64,000 bases of DNA from Ochrobactrum sp. CGA5 (GCF_006345815.1 NZ_VCIG01000042.1:62001-126000), one strand, 5' to 3'. Shown: positions 56,031 through 63,260, counted from the stretch's first letter. Program-made: numbers and translations. Notes: generated by a model from the sequence alone, not told the origin.

Positions 56031-56285
56031 TCAGGAATTCTGCTCAGCACCTATAAACTTGTTAAAGCGGCTATCCTCCGTTTCTTCGTAGAGAAAAGCC
56101 AGCTTTCTATCGTCAAAGATGGCGAAGAAATCATCCCAATTGATTTCCTCCAGATTCTGGTCTTTTTCTGCGAAATCGATACGCAATAGACCGCCTTCAC
56201 TACCGGTTTCCACCATTGCGGGCCGCCCATTTGGGTCTTCAACCCACTGGCGGATCTCATCGTGGTCACGTGTGATCTGAGCCAT
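56031..56285 (-). CDS. Small stress-associated protein, often misnamed 1,4-alpha-glucan branching enzyme
   Basis: 84 residues from ATG 56285 (GGAAGGGTAG site). ITRDHDEIRQWVEDPNGRPA then LLRIDFAEKDQNLEEINWDD and FFAIFDDRKLAFLYEE match a small widespread family of Rhizobiales proteins that databases often label 1,4-alpha-glucan branching protein, although it has nothing of that enzyme's catalytic domain. Function is unknown; the family is commonly found beside general-stress and DNA-repair genes. It is the last gene of a four-gene minus-strand operon. Confidence 0.75.
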   Translation of the reverse strand: MAQITRDHDEIRQWVEDPNGRPAMVETGSEGGLLRIDFAEKDQNLEEINWDDFFAIFDDRKLAFLYEETEDSRFNKFIGAEQNS

Positions 56286-56289
56286 GGTT

Positions 56290-56454
56290 CTACCCTTCCG
56301 CTTTAAATTTCTTTGCTTCTTCAAGCAATTTTTGTCGATCTCTTCCAAAACGCTCGATCAACTGCCGAGCCTGCAGCGGAGAAATATCCGAGTTCTCGGC
56401 CAGGAACTTGATGTCTTCATCATCCGTCAGTGGGGTAGTTGATTTCTCGTTCAT
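56290..56454 (-). CDS. DUF3606-like short protein
   Basis: 54 residues with the sequence pattern LTDDEDIKFLAENSDISPLQ, then ARQLIERFGRDRQKLLEEAK. This reads as a short helical module like DUF3606 (conserved Asp/Glu near the start, I-S-x-x-Q-A, then a Gly-x-Asp turn). The start at 56454 has a GAGGATC site. It is 4 bp upstream of the next gene and 9 bp downstream of the previous one in the same operon. Family assignment is tentative. Confidence 0.6.
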   Translation of the reverse strand: MNEKSTTPLTDDEDIKFLAENSDISPLQARQLIERFGRDRQKLLEEAKKFKAEG

Positions 56455-56463
56455 GATTGATCC

Positions 56464-56745
56464 TCATTTCTGGTGAGCGGGCGCCTGCACCGGCTGGTCG
56501 CCGCCCGTGCCGGTCTCTGGTCGGTCATTTTCTACCGGCGGCTTGGTCTTCTGGTCGGCGGAACCTATGGCGGGAGGTGTCTGGATGCCTTGCTTTTGCG
56601 TTACCGATCCACCACCGGTCAGGCTCCACCCGAGAAGGAGAAGGAGCAGAACTGCCACTATGACTAATACGAAGCGCGGAAAATATCGGAGCGCTCGCGG
56701 CGAAGCCTGTCTCTCCCCTCGTTCACGTTCTGATCGCTTGTTCAT
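56464..56745 (-). CDS. Small single-pass membrane protein with Pro/Gln/Thr-rich tail
   Basis: 93 residues from ATG 56745, overlapping the previous stop (ATGA). A basic N-terminus (MNKRSERERGERQASPRALR) is followed by one membrane helix (FVLVIVAVLLLLLLGWSLTG) and a tail rich in Pro, Gln and Thr. The basic N-terminus suggests that the tail faces the periplasm. No family is recognised. The second gene of the four-gene operon. Confidence 0.65.
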   Translation of the reverse strand: MNKRSERERGERQASPRALRYFPRFVLVIVAVLLLLLLGWSLTGGGSVTQKQGIQTPPAIGSADQKTKPPVENDRPETGTGGDQPVQAPAHQK

Positions 56746-57113
56746 GACCACATCCATGAGACTATAAAATATCCGATGACAACCACGGCAATGATGAACC
56801 ACCAGACCATGTAGGCTGGACCTTCACGCATCTGCGTAGTTTTTCTTGCGGATCGCGCATTCTCTTTCGGTGGCCATGCGCGCAGGCCGGACGCATGACT
56901 GGAAGCATTGCTATCATCGGGTTTTACCGGAGCCGCTAACGGCCGTGTCCCGTGATCTTCAACCGGTTGAGCGCTGCCGCCAGCCTCTGCATCTGTTTCC
57001 ATTGGCGCTACCGCAGGATCAAAGCCGGGAACCTTGTCGCCGGTTTCACCCCGTTGGATCGCGCCTCTTGCGCGAGCGCCAGAGCTTTTATCCGGTGGAA
57101 CTGTTTTCATCAT
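56742..57113 (-). CDS. Small protein with disordered N-terminus and C-terminal membrane helix
   Basis: 123 residues. About 100 hydrophilic residues rich in Pro, Ala, Gly and Asp precede a C-terminal membrane helix (YMVWWFIIAVVVIGYFIVSW), so it is a tail-anchored-like protein. It is the first gene behind the minus-strand EcfG-type box at 57132-57156 and has only a short leader. No family is recognised. Confidence 0.65.
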   Translation of the reverse strand: MMKTVPPDKSSGARARGAIQRGETGDKVPGFDPAVAPMETDAEAGGSAQPVEDHGTRPLAAPVKPDDSNASSHASGLRAWPPKENARSARKTTQMREGPAYMVWWFIIAVVVIGYFIVSWMWS

Positions 57114-57131
57114 TATGGGCCTCTAAGCTCC

Positions 57132-57156
57132 AACCATGAGGAAAACCAATTGTTCC
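57132..57156 (-). promoter_or_regulatory. EcfG-type promoter (minus strand) of the four-gene operon
   Basis: Read on the minus strand: GGAAC (57156-57152), 17 bases, GTT (57134-57132). The start of the operon (57113) lies about 20 bp further. Confidence 0.65.
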
Positions 57157-57222
57157 GCAGAATTTCATTGCTTCAACCTTGCCATTTCCCGCTCCATCAT
57201 TCGGTGCTCCTTTTCACTCAAT

Positions 57223-57247
57223 GAAACAATCCGAGGTTTGAAAGGTT
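57223..57247 (+). promoter_or_regulatory. Candidate EcfG-type promoter, one mismatch
   Basis: GAAAC (57223-57227), 17 bases, GTT (57245-57247). The -35 differs from GGAAC at one base. It lies 30 bp before the gene at 57278. Confidence 0.4.
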
Positions 57248-57277
57248 GGGCCGCCGTCTCAATAAACGGAGGTTTCC

Positions 57278-57490
57278 ATGAAACACGATCCGAAAACCGG
57301 CACCACCGATCAGAAGCCGAAATGGGAAGGCCCGCCGGAAAACCGGCCTCGTGGTTACGAACCCGCTGACGACGATCCCGCAAAGAAACGCGATGCCGCG
57401 GGGCACAATCTTGCCGATCCTGACCGCAAAAACCTTGCTGATGCGTTGAGTGAACCCAAGCACACCAGGAGAAAGGGAGGTGGAAAATGA
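57278..57490 (+). CDS. Small very hydrophilic protein
   Basis: 70 residues rich in Lys, Asp, Pro and Arg (MKHDPKTGTTDQKPKWEGPP, then KKRDAAGHNLADPDRKNLAD). It has ACGGAGGTTTCC upstream and its stop overlaps the flavoprotein start by four bases. Such short charged proteins are common among general-stress regulon members, but I recognise no family. It is predicted to be disordered. Confidence 0.65.
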   Translation: MKHDPKTGTTDQKPKWEGPPENRPRGYEPADDDPAKKRDAAGHNLADPDRKNLADALSEPKHTRRKGGGK

Positions 57491-58119
57491 CAGTGTCTTC
57501 CCTTCCTCCCCTCAAAGCTATCGCGCTCAATGCCACCTTGAAGCGAAGTGCAGACCAGAATCCATCTTCGACCGACAGGATGCTACATTATCTCGATACA
57601 CATCTTGTTCCTTATGGCGTGCAAACGGAGCATGTGCGGCTGAGTGAATTCAACATCGATCCCGGCGTTACATCGCGCGAAAGCGAAGACGACGAGTGGC
57701 CGGCACTCAGAACCAAAATCCTCGATGCGGATATTCTTATTTTCGGCACGCCGATCTGGCTCGGTCAACCATCAAGCATCTGCAAGCGCGTGCTGGAACG
57801 TATGGATGCATTTCTTTCAGAGACCGATGATGCCAACCGAATGCCGTCTTACGGGCATGTCGCCGTCGCGGCAGTGGTTGGGAACGAGGACGGGGCACAT
57901 TTCGTGTCATCGCAGCTCTATCAGGCGTTGAACGATGTGGGCTTCACCCTGCCTGCCAACGGCGTAACCTACTGGGTGGGCGAGGCGATGCAATCAACCA
58001 ATTTCGTCGATCTGGGAGAGGTACCCGAAACAGTGGTTTCCGCTACCAAAATACTGGCTGCCAATTGCGGACATCTGGCACGATTGTTGAAGGCCGCTCC
58101 TTATCCCGGTTCAGAATAA
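57487..58119 (+). CDS. NADPH-dependent FMN reductase / flavodoxin-fold protein
   Basis: 210 residues. ALNATLKRSADQNPSSTDRM forms the phosphate-binding loop of an FMN protein, DILIFGTPIWLGQPSSICKR the second flavin loop, and AVVGNEDGAHFVSSQLYQAL the third. This fits the flavodoxin-like NAD(P)H reductases (WrbA/quinone or azoreductase relatives) whose substrates are often quinones. ATGA overlap with the small upstream gene; its C-terminus overlaps the end of a minus-strand gene by 19 bp. Substrate unknown. Confidence 0.82.
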   Translation: MTVSSLPPLKAIALNATLKRSADQNPSSTDRMLHYLDTHLVPYGVQTEHVRLSEFNIDPGVTSRESEDDEWPALRTKILDADILIFGTPIWLGQPSSICKRVLERMDAFLSETDDANRMPSYGHVAVAAVVGNEDGAHFVSSQLYQALNDVGFTLPANGVTYWVGEAMQSTNFVDLGEVPETVVSATKILAANCGHLARLLKAAPYPGSE

Positions 58120-58376
58120 CAGGAGGGTGGCGCGCAAAGCATTGTCGGCTGGCCCGGATTGACCGGCCCGGGTGATGGATGTTCAGGTATAGGAGGGGGC
58201 GGTATCTGTTCAGGTTCGTCGGGACTGAACGGCCCCTTATCTGGTTGCGGAATGGTCTCCGGCGGCTCAACCGGAATGCCTTCAGGTTCATTTTCAGGAA
58301 TTTCCGGCGGGTCGGACGCTGCCCCGGAACCCGCAGATAAAGCGATCGTCCACCATTCAGCGATATAGATTTTCAC
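58101..58376 (-). CDS. Short protein with proline-rich tail
   Basis: 91 residues from GTG 58376 (GGGAGGGACCA site). The first 17 residues (MKIYIAEWWTIALSAGS) look like a short membrane-associated helix, and the rest is Pro/Glu-rich (PPEIPENEPEGIPVEPPETI and further). The opposite strand in this stretch reads as a Gly-rich frame, which is an artefact of composition. It follows the DUF3175 gene after 25 bp. Function unknown. Confidence 0.55.
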   Translation of the reverse strand: MKIYIAEWWTIALSAGSGAASDPPEIPENEPEGIPVEPPETIPQPDKGPFSPDEPEQIPPPPIPEHPSPGPVNPGQPTMLCAPPSCYSEPG

Positions 58377-58401
58377 TGGTCCCTCCCTTGTCCAAAGCAG
58401 G

Positions 58402-58689
58402 TTAAGTCCAATCTGGTTTGCCGTAAGCCTTGCGCAATTCTTCCATGGCGGTTTCCAGCACTTGTTTGCGCGTTTCCGGCAAGTTCTTGCCAGCGCGGTT
58501 GATGTAGAAGGTCAGCATGGACATGGCCGAGCGAAACGGTTCCGCCTTGCGTTTGTGGCTCTTGTCAGCCGAGCGTTTCAGGGAAGCTGCGATTTCCTTC
58601 GGATCATCCTGCTCGAACACATGCGGTTCGATATCTAACGCGTCGCTGTGTTCGGTCACGTCGGCTGACCATTTCTTTGCCTGGACCAT
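58402..58689 (-). CDS. DUF3175 domain protein
   Basis: 95 residues from ATG 58689. The pattern KKWSADVTEHSDALDIEPHV, DPKEIAASLKRSADKSHKRK and PFRSAMSMLTFYINRAGKNL is the DUF3175 family signature as I remember it. The protein is basic, helical and cytoplasmic. Function unknown; the family occurs with stress and repair genes. A symmetrical EcfG-type box (58809-58835) lies about 120 bp upstream. Confidence 0.8.
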   Translation of the reverse strand: MVQAKKWSADVTEHSDALDIEPHVFEQDDPKEIAASLKRSADKSHKRKAEPFRSAMSMLTFYINRAGKNLPETRKQVLETAMEELRKAYGKPDWT

Positions 58690-58808
58690 ATCAAAACTCC
58701 TCTGTTGCAAGTTTCGATAACCGTCGAGGGCAGTTCATGTTCCCCTTTCACTGCTCTGCAGCCGTGACCCAGGATTACGCGCAGCTTCGCAAAGCTTCCT
58801 GCTCTTAT

Positions 58809-58835
58809 GGAACAAAGTATCTGCCAGCTTGTTCC
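58809..58835. promoter_or_regulatory. Symmetrical EcfG-type promoter reading both ways
   Basis: GGAAC (58809-58813), 17 bases, GTTCC (58831-58835). Because GTTCC is the reverse complement of GGAAC, the same 27 bp gives GGAAC-N17-GTT on both strands. The plus side serves 58880-59521 and the minus side 58689-58101. Confidence 0.65.
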
Positions 58836-58879
58836 GGACCATTATTAACCACCCGGGTCTTCGCAATGGAGAAAGTACA

Positions 58880-59146
58880 ATGTTCAATACTGACCCTTCA
58901 AACTGCGGGTTGCTCTTTTTCAACAAAGATCGAGTCGGCGCGGGCGAACCGTCCCAGCGCGAAACACGGGACCATCAAGCACGCCCGACGCATGAGCAGT
59001 CCAACGCACCTGGCAATCCACACCAGCCCCAACCGAACGATCCGCAAAAGAACTTCGATTTTGACGACCCCAATGGCGCGCGTCCGAATGACCTTGCCAA
59101 TCCCGGTCCGCGTGTAATGAGACGCGAACGCAGCGATCGAGACTGA
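58880..59146 (+). CDS. Small hydrophilic protein
   Basis: 88 residues from ATG 58880 (ATGGAGAAAG site). It starts MFNTDPSNCGLLFFNKDRVG and then becomes very hydrophilic (Asn, Pro, Gln, Asp, Arg), with DFDDPNGARPNDLANPGPRV near the end. Composition suggests a disordered protein. No family is recognised. First gene behind the plus side of the symmetrical promoter. Confidence 0.6.
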   Translation: MFNTDPSNCGLLFFNKDRVGAGEPSQRETRDHQARPTHEQSNAPGNPHQPQPNDPQKNFDFDDPNGARPNDLANPGPRVMRRERSDRD

Positions 59147-59170
59147 CCGACCCCTTACAGGAGATGTAAG

Positions 59171-59359
59171 ATGCCTGCGAAATCCAAAGCACAACAACAG
59201 GCTGCCGGCGCGGCCTTGGCTGCAAAACGTGGAGACAAATCAAAAAGTCAACTCCGTGGAGCATCCAGGGAAATGGCCAAGTCCATGAGTGAGAAAGAGC
59301 TCGAAAAATTGGCCTCCACCAGACAGAAGGGCAAGCCGGAGCATAAGTCGAAGTCCTGA
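59171..59359 (+). CDS. DUF3008 family small basic protein
   Basis: 62 residues from ATG 59171 with a CAGGAGATG site. The sequence (MPAKSKAQQQAAGAALAAKR, then GASREMAKSMSEKELEKLAS) is the DUF3008 signature: a basic, Ala/Lys-rich N-terminal helix followed by an EKELEKLAS helix. Size is normal. Function unknown; relatives are stress-induced small proteins. Confidence 0.8.
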   Translation: MPAKSKAQQQAAGAALAAKRGDKSKSQLRGASREMAKSMSEKELEKLASTRQKGKPEHKSKS

Positions 59360-59380
59360 CAAAACGGACAGGAAATAACG

Positions 59381-59521
59381 ATGATTATCCTGAAGTGGCT
59401 TGCCGTCATCATGTTCGCCGCCGCATTGTTCGGGCTGGGAACCCTGTTCATCACATCGGACAAGGGGGACGTCTCTCCAGAAAGTCCCACCCAACCGTCC
59501 AGCTCCCCGACGCAACCCTGA
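59381..59521 (+). CDS. 46-residue single-pass membrane peptide
   Basis: Too short for usual length cut-offs. ATG 59381 with an ACAGGAAATAACG site. One membrane helix (LKWLAVIMFAAALFGLGTLF) followed by a Ser/Pro/Thr-rich tail (SPESPTQPSSSPTQP). It lies 21 bp behind the DUF3008 gene and is probably in the same transcript. No family is recognised. Pro/Ser/Thr-rich tails also occur on two other small membrane proteins in the block. Confidence 0.5.
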   Translation: MIILKWLAVIMFAAALFGLGTLFITSDKGDVSPESPTQPSSSPTQP

Positions 59522-59554
59522 TCGCGACTGCTCGCCTGTTTTTTTCGATCGCGC

Positions 59555-59579
59555 GAAACAAAATTATTCCTAGCGGGTT
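59555..59579 (+). promoter_or_regulatory. Candidate EcfG-type promoter, one mismatch
   Basis: GAAAC (59555-59559), 17 bases, GTT (59577-59579), 70 bp before the ferritin-like gene. The -35 has one mismatch against GGAAC. Confidence 0.35.
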
Positions 59580-59648
59580 AGGTGCGCCGTCGTCGCAATT
59601 TTCAACCGCACGACAAGAACAGTTCATAACCACAAGGAGGAGCCGGAA

Positions 59649-60152
59649 ATGGCCAGCACCAAGCAACGCAATCTCGATGACCTATTCTACGACACGCTCA
59701 AGGACATTTATTATGCGGAGCGTAAGATATTGAAAACGCTTCCCAAAATGTCCCGAGCGGCCACTGATGAAAAGCTCAAGAACGCGTTCGAAAAGCACCG
59801 GGAACAAACCGAAGGACATGTCGAACGTTTGCAGCAATGCTTCGAGATTCTCGGTAAGCGTGCGCAAGGCAAGACCTGTGATGCCATTGAAGGTATTATC
59901 GCTGAAGGGGAAGAGATCATCGAAGAGTTTTCGAATAGTCCCGCCCTTGATGCCGGTTTGATATCTGCGGCCCAGGCGGTCGAACATTACGAAATCACGC
60001 GTTACGGCACATTGAAGCGTTGGGCCGAAACCCTGGGCCACAAGGATGTGGCGAAACTCCTCGACCAGACCCTGCAGGAAGAAGGTCAGACCGATAAGGA
60101 CCTGACGAAACTCGCGGAGTCCTCTGCCAATCCCCGTGCGGAAGCCGCCTGA
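59649..60152 (+). CDS. YciF-type (DUF892) ferritin-like stress protein
   Basis: 167 residues from ATG 59649 (AAGGAGGAGCCGG site). LDDLFYDTLKDIYYAERKIL, the KLKNAFEKHREQTEGHVERL helix with Glu and His metal ligands, and GLISAAQAVEHYEITRYGTL in the third helix are typical of DUF892 (YciE/YciF). The fold is a four-helix ferritin-like bundle with likely di-iron sites (Glu-x-x-His pairs). YciF proteins are induced by osmotic and other stress. First gene of a three-gene operon with DUF3182 and a hydrolase. Confidence 0.9.
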   Translation: MASTKQRNLDDLFYDTLKDIYYAERKILKTLPKMSRAATDEKLKNAFEKHREQTEGHVERLQQCFEILGKRAQGKTCDAIEGIIAEGEEIIEEFSNSPALDAGLISAAQAVEHYEITRYGTLKRWAETLGHKDVAKLLDQTLQEEGQTDKDLTKLAESSANPRAEAA

Positions 60153-60188
60153 GCGCAGACTTTTCAAGACCGCTAGCGAGGTGATGAC

Positions 60189-61298
60189 ATGGAAAGTGCC
60201 CTATTCCGGGGTGATCCTACGGGAAAAATTCGTGTCGTTTGCCAGTCTTCCGACAGTCCTCACAATGTAGCCAGCGTGGAAGCGTTGGCTGCCCGCCTAT
60301 GTTCGCTGACCGGCAGGCAATTGCGGCCCACCCTGCAAAGCTTTGACGAGAACAACGAAACGTTTTTCGTACCGACTTTTGCTCTGGTCCGCCAGGACGG
60401 GCACCCCGAAATGAGCATTGAGAACTTCTACGGCGGCATCGTTCACCACGGTTTTATGGCAACGAAACTCGTTACCCATCCACACTGGCACGACGATGAC
60501 AATTTGCCGGAAGGTTGGGCAGGAAACTTTGCAGCTTGTTTACAGGATTGTGTTCTACCCGGCTTTTCGGTCTTTTCACATGGCCATGCACTGGATGCCG
60601 CTGGTGCCCTGCTAAAAAAGCACAAGGTTCGATTCAAAAATCCCTATGCGTCCGGCGGCAAAGACCAGACCGTCATCGAAACCGTTCGCGCCCTCGACGG
60701 ATTTCTGGAAACCGTATCTGATCGCGAAATTGCGAACGGGCTCGTCGTCGAAGAGGACGTTGAAAACTCTACCACCTATTCCGTAGGACAGGTCCAGATC
60801 GAAGATCACATCGGAAGCTATCTAGGCCGTCAATATACTTCGCGCGACGAGGACGGGAGTAAAGTTTATGCGGGTAGCCGTTTGCGTGTGGTGCGCGGCG
60901 GCTGGGACGCTCTGCTTCACCAAGTCCAATCGCCCGTTGCACGCAGGATCGTAGAGAATGCCAGACGTTACGATGAAGCAGCTCTTCAACATCTCGGTCT
61001 CGTTGCGTCGCGCAGAAACTACGACGTTCTTGTCGGGCCGATAACGGAAAATGGCGTCCGCTGCGGCGTATTGGAACAATCATGGCGTGTGGGAGGTGCC
61101 TCCCCTGCCGAAGTTCTGGCATTGGAAAAACTGGCGCAGGACGAAACTGTTACCGCCGTACAGGCAGTATTGCGCGAGAGCTATGGTCAGCCATCTACAT
61201 TCAACGAGGACGATTTCGTCGTTTACGTCGGCGACGACGATTTCGGACGACCTCTCCACAAATATGCGCGAATAGAGAAAATCTATCATGATCCGTAA
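60189..61298 (+). CDS. DUF3182 family protein
   Basis: 369 residues, the size of the DUF3182 family. RVVCQSSDSPHNVASVEALA, AMFVPTFALVRQDG-like (FFVPTFALVRQDG), VRFKNPYASGGKDQTVIETV and YVGDDDFGRPLHKYARIEKI are the blocks I recall. The KHKVRFKNPYASGGKDQTVI stretch, with a Lys and Gly-rich turn, is reminiscent of an ATP-grasp B-domain, and databases sometimes label the family biotin carboxylase. Function unknown. It lies 36 bp behind the YciF-type gene, and its end overlaps the hydrolase start by 11 bp, implying translational coupling with that enzyme. Confidence 0.75.
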   Translation: MESALFRGDPTGKIRVVCQSSDSPHNVASVEALAARLCSLTGRQLRPTLQSFDENNETFFVPTFALVRQDGHPEMSIENFYGGIVHHGFMATKLVTHPHWHDDDNLPEGWAGNFAACLQDCVLPGFSVFSHGHALDAAGALLKKHKVRFKNPYASGGKDQTVIETVRALDGFLETVSDREIANGLVVEEDVENSTTYSVGQVQIEDHIGSYLGRQYTSRDEDGSKVYAGSRLRVVRGGWDALLHQVQSPVARRIVENARRYDEAALQHLGLVASRRNYDVLVGPITENGVRCGVLEQSWRVGGASPAEVLALEKLAQDETVTAVQAVLRESYGQPSTFNEDDFVVYVGDDDFGRPLHKYARIEKIYHDP

Positions 61299-62016
61299 CG
61301 CCACCGCCGTCAGCGTCGACCAGCACGAACTGGCCGCGACTGTCATCTCTCCGGATACCACCATTCCGGGCGTTCTATTTCTGCACGGTTGGGCCGGTAG
61401 CCAGGAACGCGATATCGAAAGAGCAAATGCGATATCCTCGCTCGGTTGTGTTTGTCTTACCTTCGACATGCGCGGCCATGGGGAATTGCTGTCCAGCAAC
61501 AAAACCGTAACGCGCGGTGAAAATCTTGACGATGCTATTGCTGCATATGACCGGCTGGCCAGCCTCAAAATGGTCGAAGACGGTTCGATTGTGGTCATAG
61601 GAAGCAGCTATGGAGGGTATCTCGCGACATTGCTGACCGAATTTCGGCCCGTCCGTTGGCTGGCATTAAGAGCCCCGGCACTTTATCGTGACCAGCTTTG
61701 GCAAGTCCCTAAAGCACGGCTCGACCGCAGTGACCTGCAATCCTATCGTTCGACACTCGTAAAGTTTGATGATAACCGCGCACTTCGACAGGCCCGAGAA
61801 TTTCTTGGCGATGTACTGCTGGTCGAGTCCGAACACGACATCATCGTCCCACATCCCACGGTCGCAAGTTATCAAACTGCCTTCATCAATTCTCAATCGT
61901 TGACCGTTCGGATGATAGGTGGCGCGGATCACGCACTTACCGGAGACCATCATCAAAAGGTCTACAATCAGCTTTTGACCCGTTGGATCAGAGAAATGGT
62001 TCTCGGAGCACGCTAA
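61288..62016 (+). CDS. Alpha/beta hydrolase coupled to DUF3182
   Basis: 242 residues. FLHGWAGSQERDIERANAIS is the oxyanion strand, TFDMRGHGEL the turn, the nucleophile elbow is VVIGSSYGGYLATLLT (GxSxG as GSSYGG), the Asp is in LLVESEHDIIVPHPTVASYQ and the His in IGGADHALTGDHHQKVYNQL. The dienelactone hydrolase/BAAT-like outline fits a small cytosolic esterase. It starts 11 bp inside the DUF3182 gene, so the two are made together; the hydrolase may cleave a product of the DUF3182 enzyme. Substrate unknown. Confidence 0.82.
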   Translation: MIRNATAVSVDQHELAATVISPDTTIPGVLFLHGWAGSQERDIERANAISSLGCVCLTFDMRGHGELLSSNKTVTRGENLDDAIAAYDRLASLKMVEDGSIVVIGSSYGGYLATLLTEFRPVRWLALRAPALYRDQLWQVPKARLDRSDLQSYRSTLVKFDDNRALRQAREFLGDVLLVESEHDIIVPHPTVASYQTAFINSQSLTVRMIGGADHALTGDHHQKVYNQLLTRWIREMVLGAR

Positions 62017-62017
62017 C

Positions 62018-62042
62018 GGAACAATGTAAGGGTTCATTGGTT
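62018..62042 (+). promoter_or_regulatory. EcfG-type promoter upstream of the small secreted protein gene
   Basis: GGAAC (62018-62022), 17 bases, GTT (62040-62042). The start codon at 62075 follows with a leader of about 26 bases. Confidence 0.65.
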
Positions 62043-62074
62043 GGGACAGTCCCTCAGAAACAAGGGAGCCAACG

Positions 62075-62392
62075 ATGAAACGGTCTATTCGAAATCTCGC
62101 AGGCGCAGCCTTCTTGCTGCTCGCACCAGCGGCGTTTGCCCAAACTACACCTACTGAAGAACCTCAGACTCCCGCAGTTACCACGCCCGGAGAGAAAAAT
62201 CCGAAGGCACCGGTGCCTGGGCAGAACAGTTTTACCGAGGATCAGGCAAAGGAACGCCTGACCGAAGAGGGGTTCAGCAACATTATGAATCTTCAACTCG
62301 GCGAAGATGGCATCTGGCGCGCCGAAGCCGCGCGTGACGGTCAGCCTGTCAAAGTTCTTCTCGACTTTCAGGGAAACATCACCACGCAGTGA
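62075..62392 (+). CDS. Small secreted PepSY-like protein
   Basis: 105 residues. Signal peptide (MKRSIRNLAGAAFLLLAPAA, cleavage near AFAQTT), a Thr/Pro-rich stretch and then a PepSY-like half: SFTEDQAKERLTEEGFSNIM, LQLGEDGIWRAEAARDGQPV and VLLDFQGNITTQ. Such small periplasmic proteins recur in rhizobial stress regulons. It is behind an EcfG-type promoter, and the following genes may share the transcript. Function unknown. Confidence 0.72.
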   Translation: MKRSIRNLAGAAFLLLAPAAFAQTTPTEEPQTPAVTTPGEKNPKAPVPGQNSFTEDQAKERLTEEGFSNIMNLQLGEDGIWRAEAARDGQPVKVLLDFQGNITTQ

Positions 62393-62427
62393 CCGGTTGT
62401 AGTCGCAACACCATAAAGGAGATGAAA

Positions 62428-63033
62428 ATGGCTTATATCACGGGTCTATTCGACAATCACGACGAAGCCGTCGATGCCGTTAGAGCGCTCGAAGAAGCCG
62501 GGATTCCGGCTGAAAATATCAGCCTGATTTCGAATAACACAGATGGTCGATATGCAGGCGAGGCCCTGAAGGACGAAGAGAGCGCAGTCACAGGTGCTGA
62601 AACCGGCGCCGGTCTTGGTGCAGTAGCAGGCGGTGGTGCCGGGCTGTTGACCGGGCTGGGCCTGCTATCCATACCGGGTGTCGGTCCGGTCGTGGCGGGC
62701 GGTTGGCTCACCGCCACACTGGTCGGACTGGTCGGCGGAGCGACTGCCGGCGGCGTCGCAGGCGGTATTGTGGGCGCTCTCGTGGAAACCGGCGTGCCCG
62801 AAGAAGAGGCGCAGGCCTATAGCGAAGCCATTCGCCGTGGCAGTACTCTGGTTGCCGTTCGTTGCGATGAGACGGAGCGAGAGAAGGTCGAAGCTATTCT
62901 TGATGATTGGGCGCGGGTCAATATCGGCCAAAGACGCGATGCTTATATCGAAGAAGGATGGGAGAGCTTCAATGCGTCGGGCGCGCCCTACACTGCGGAC
63001 GAAATTGAACGCGAACGTCAGCGCTGGGGCTAG
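62428..63033 (+). CDS. YflT-like general stress protein with glycine-rich membrane segment
   Basis: 201 residues from ATG 62428, placed six bases after AAGGAG; the ATG at 62422 is too close to it. The N-terminus MAYITGLFDNHDEAVDAVRA and EEAGIPAENISLISNN fits the general stress protein 17M/YflT domain. A Gly/Ala-rich, hydrophobic stretch follows (GAGLGAVAGGGAGLLTGLGL, then GGATAGGVAGGIVGALVETG), like the heat-induced stress YdaD-type families, and the C-terminus has a helical part (CDETEREKVEAILDDWARVN). It may be membrane-associated. Function unknown beyond stress context. Confidence 0.78.
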   Translation: MAYITGLFDNHDEAVDAVRALEEAGIPAENISLISNNTDGRYAGEALKDEESAVTGAETGAGLGAVAGGGAGLLTGLGLLSIPGVGPVVAGGWLTATLVGLVGGATAGGVAGGIVGALVETGVPEEEAQAYSEAIRRGSTLVAVRCDETEREKVEAILDDWARVNIGQRRDAYIEEGWESFNASGAPYTADEIERERQRWG

Positions 63034-63044
63034 GCGGATTGACT

Positions 63045-63260
63045 ATGAAAGAAGTAGATCCGCGCAAGGCCCGTCAAGGTTTGAATGGACGGCGTATTCT
63101 AATGATACTCATTTCCAGCCTGATACTGGCCGTGATTGTCTGGGGCGCAGTCGAATTTTACGGGAAAATGCGCCCCGGTCGCGGTTTCATGGATGACAAT
63201 AGCAAGCCGCCTGCATCCACGGAATCACAGACGCCGCCTTCGGCAACAGGTCGGCGATGA
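63045..63260 (+). CDS. Small single-pass membrane protein
   Basis: 71 residues from ATG 63045. One membrane helix (ILMILISSLILAVIVWGAVE) after a basic N-terminus (KEVDPRKARQGLNGRR), and a Ser/Pro/Thr-rich tail. The layout resembles the proteins at 56464 and 59381. Its stop overlaps the UdgX start (ATGA), suggesting joint translation. No family is recognised. Confidence 0.65.
   Translation: MKEVDPRKARQGLNGRRILMILISSLILAVIVWGAVEFYGKMRPGRGFMDDNSKPPASTESQTPPSATGRR

Noticed and set aside
58159..58368. Plus-strand Gly/Ser-rich open frame
   Set aside because: It is the mirror of the Pro-rich minus-strand gene (58101-58376), which has a strong ribosome site; the plus frame has none.
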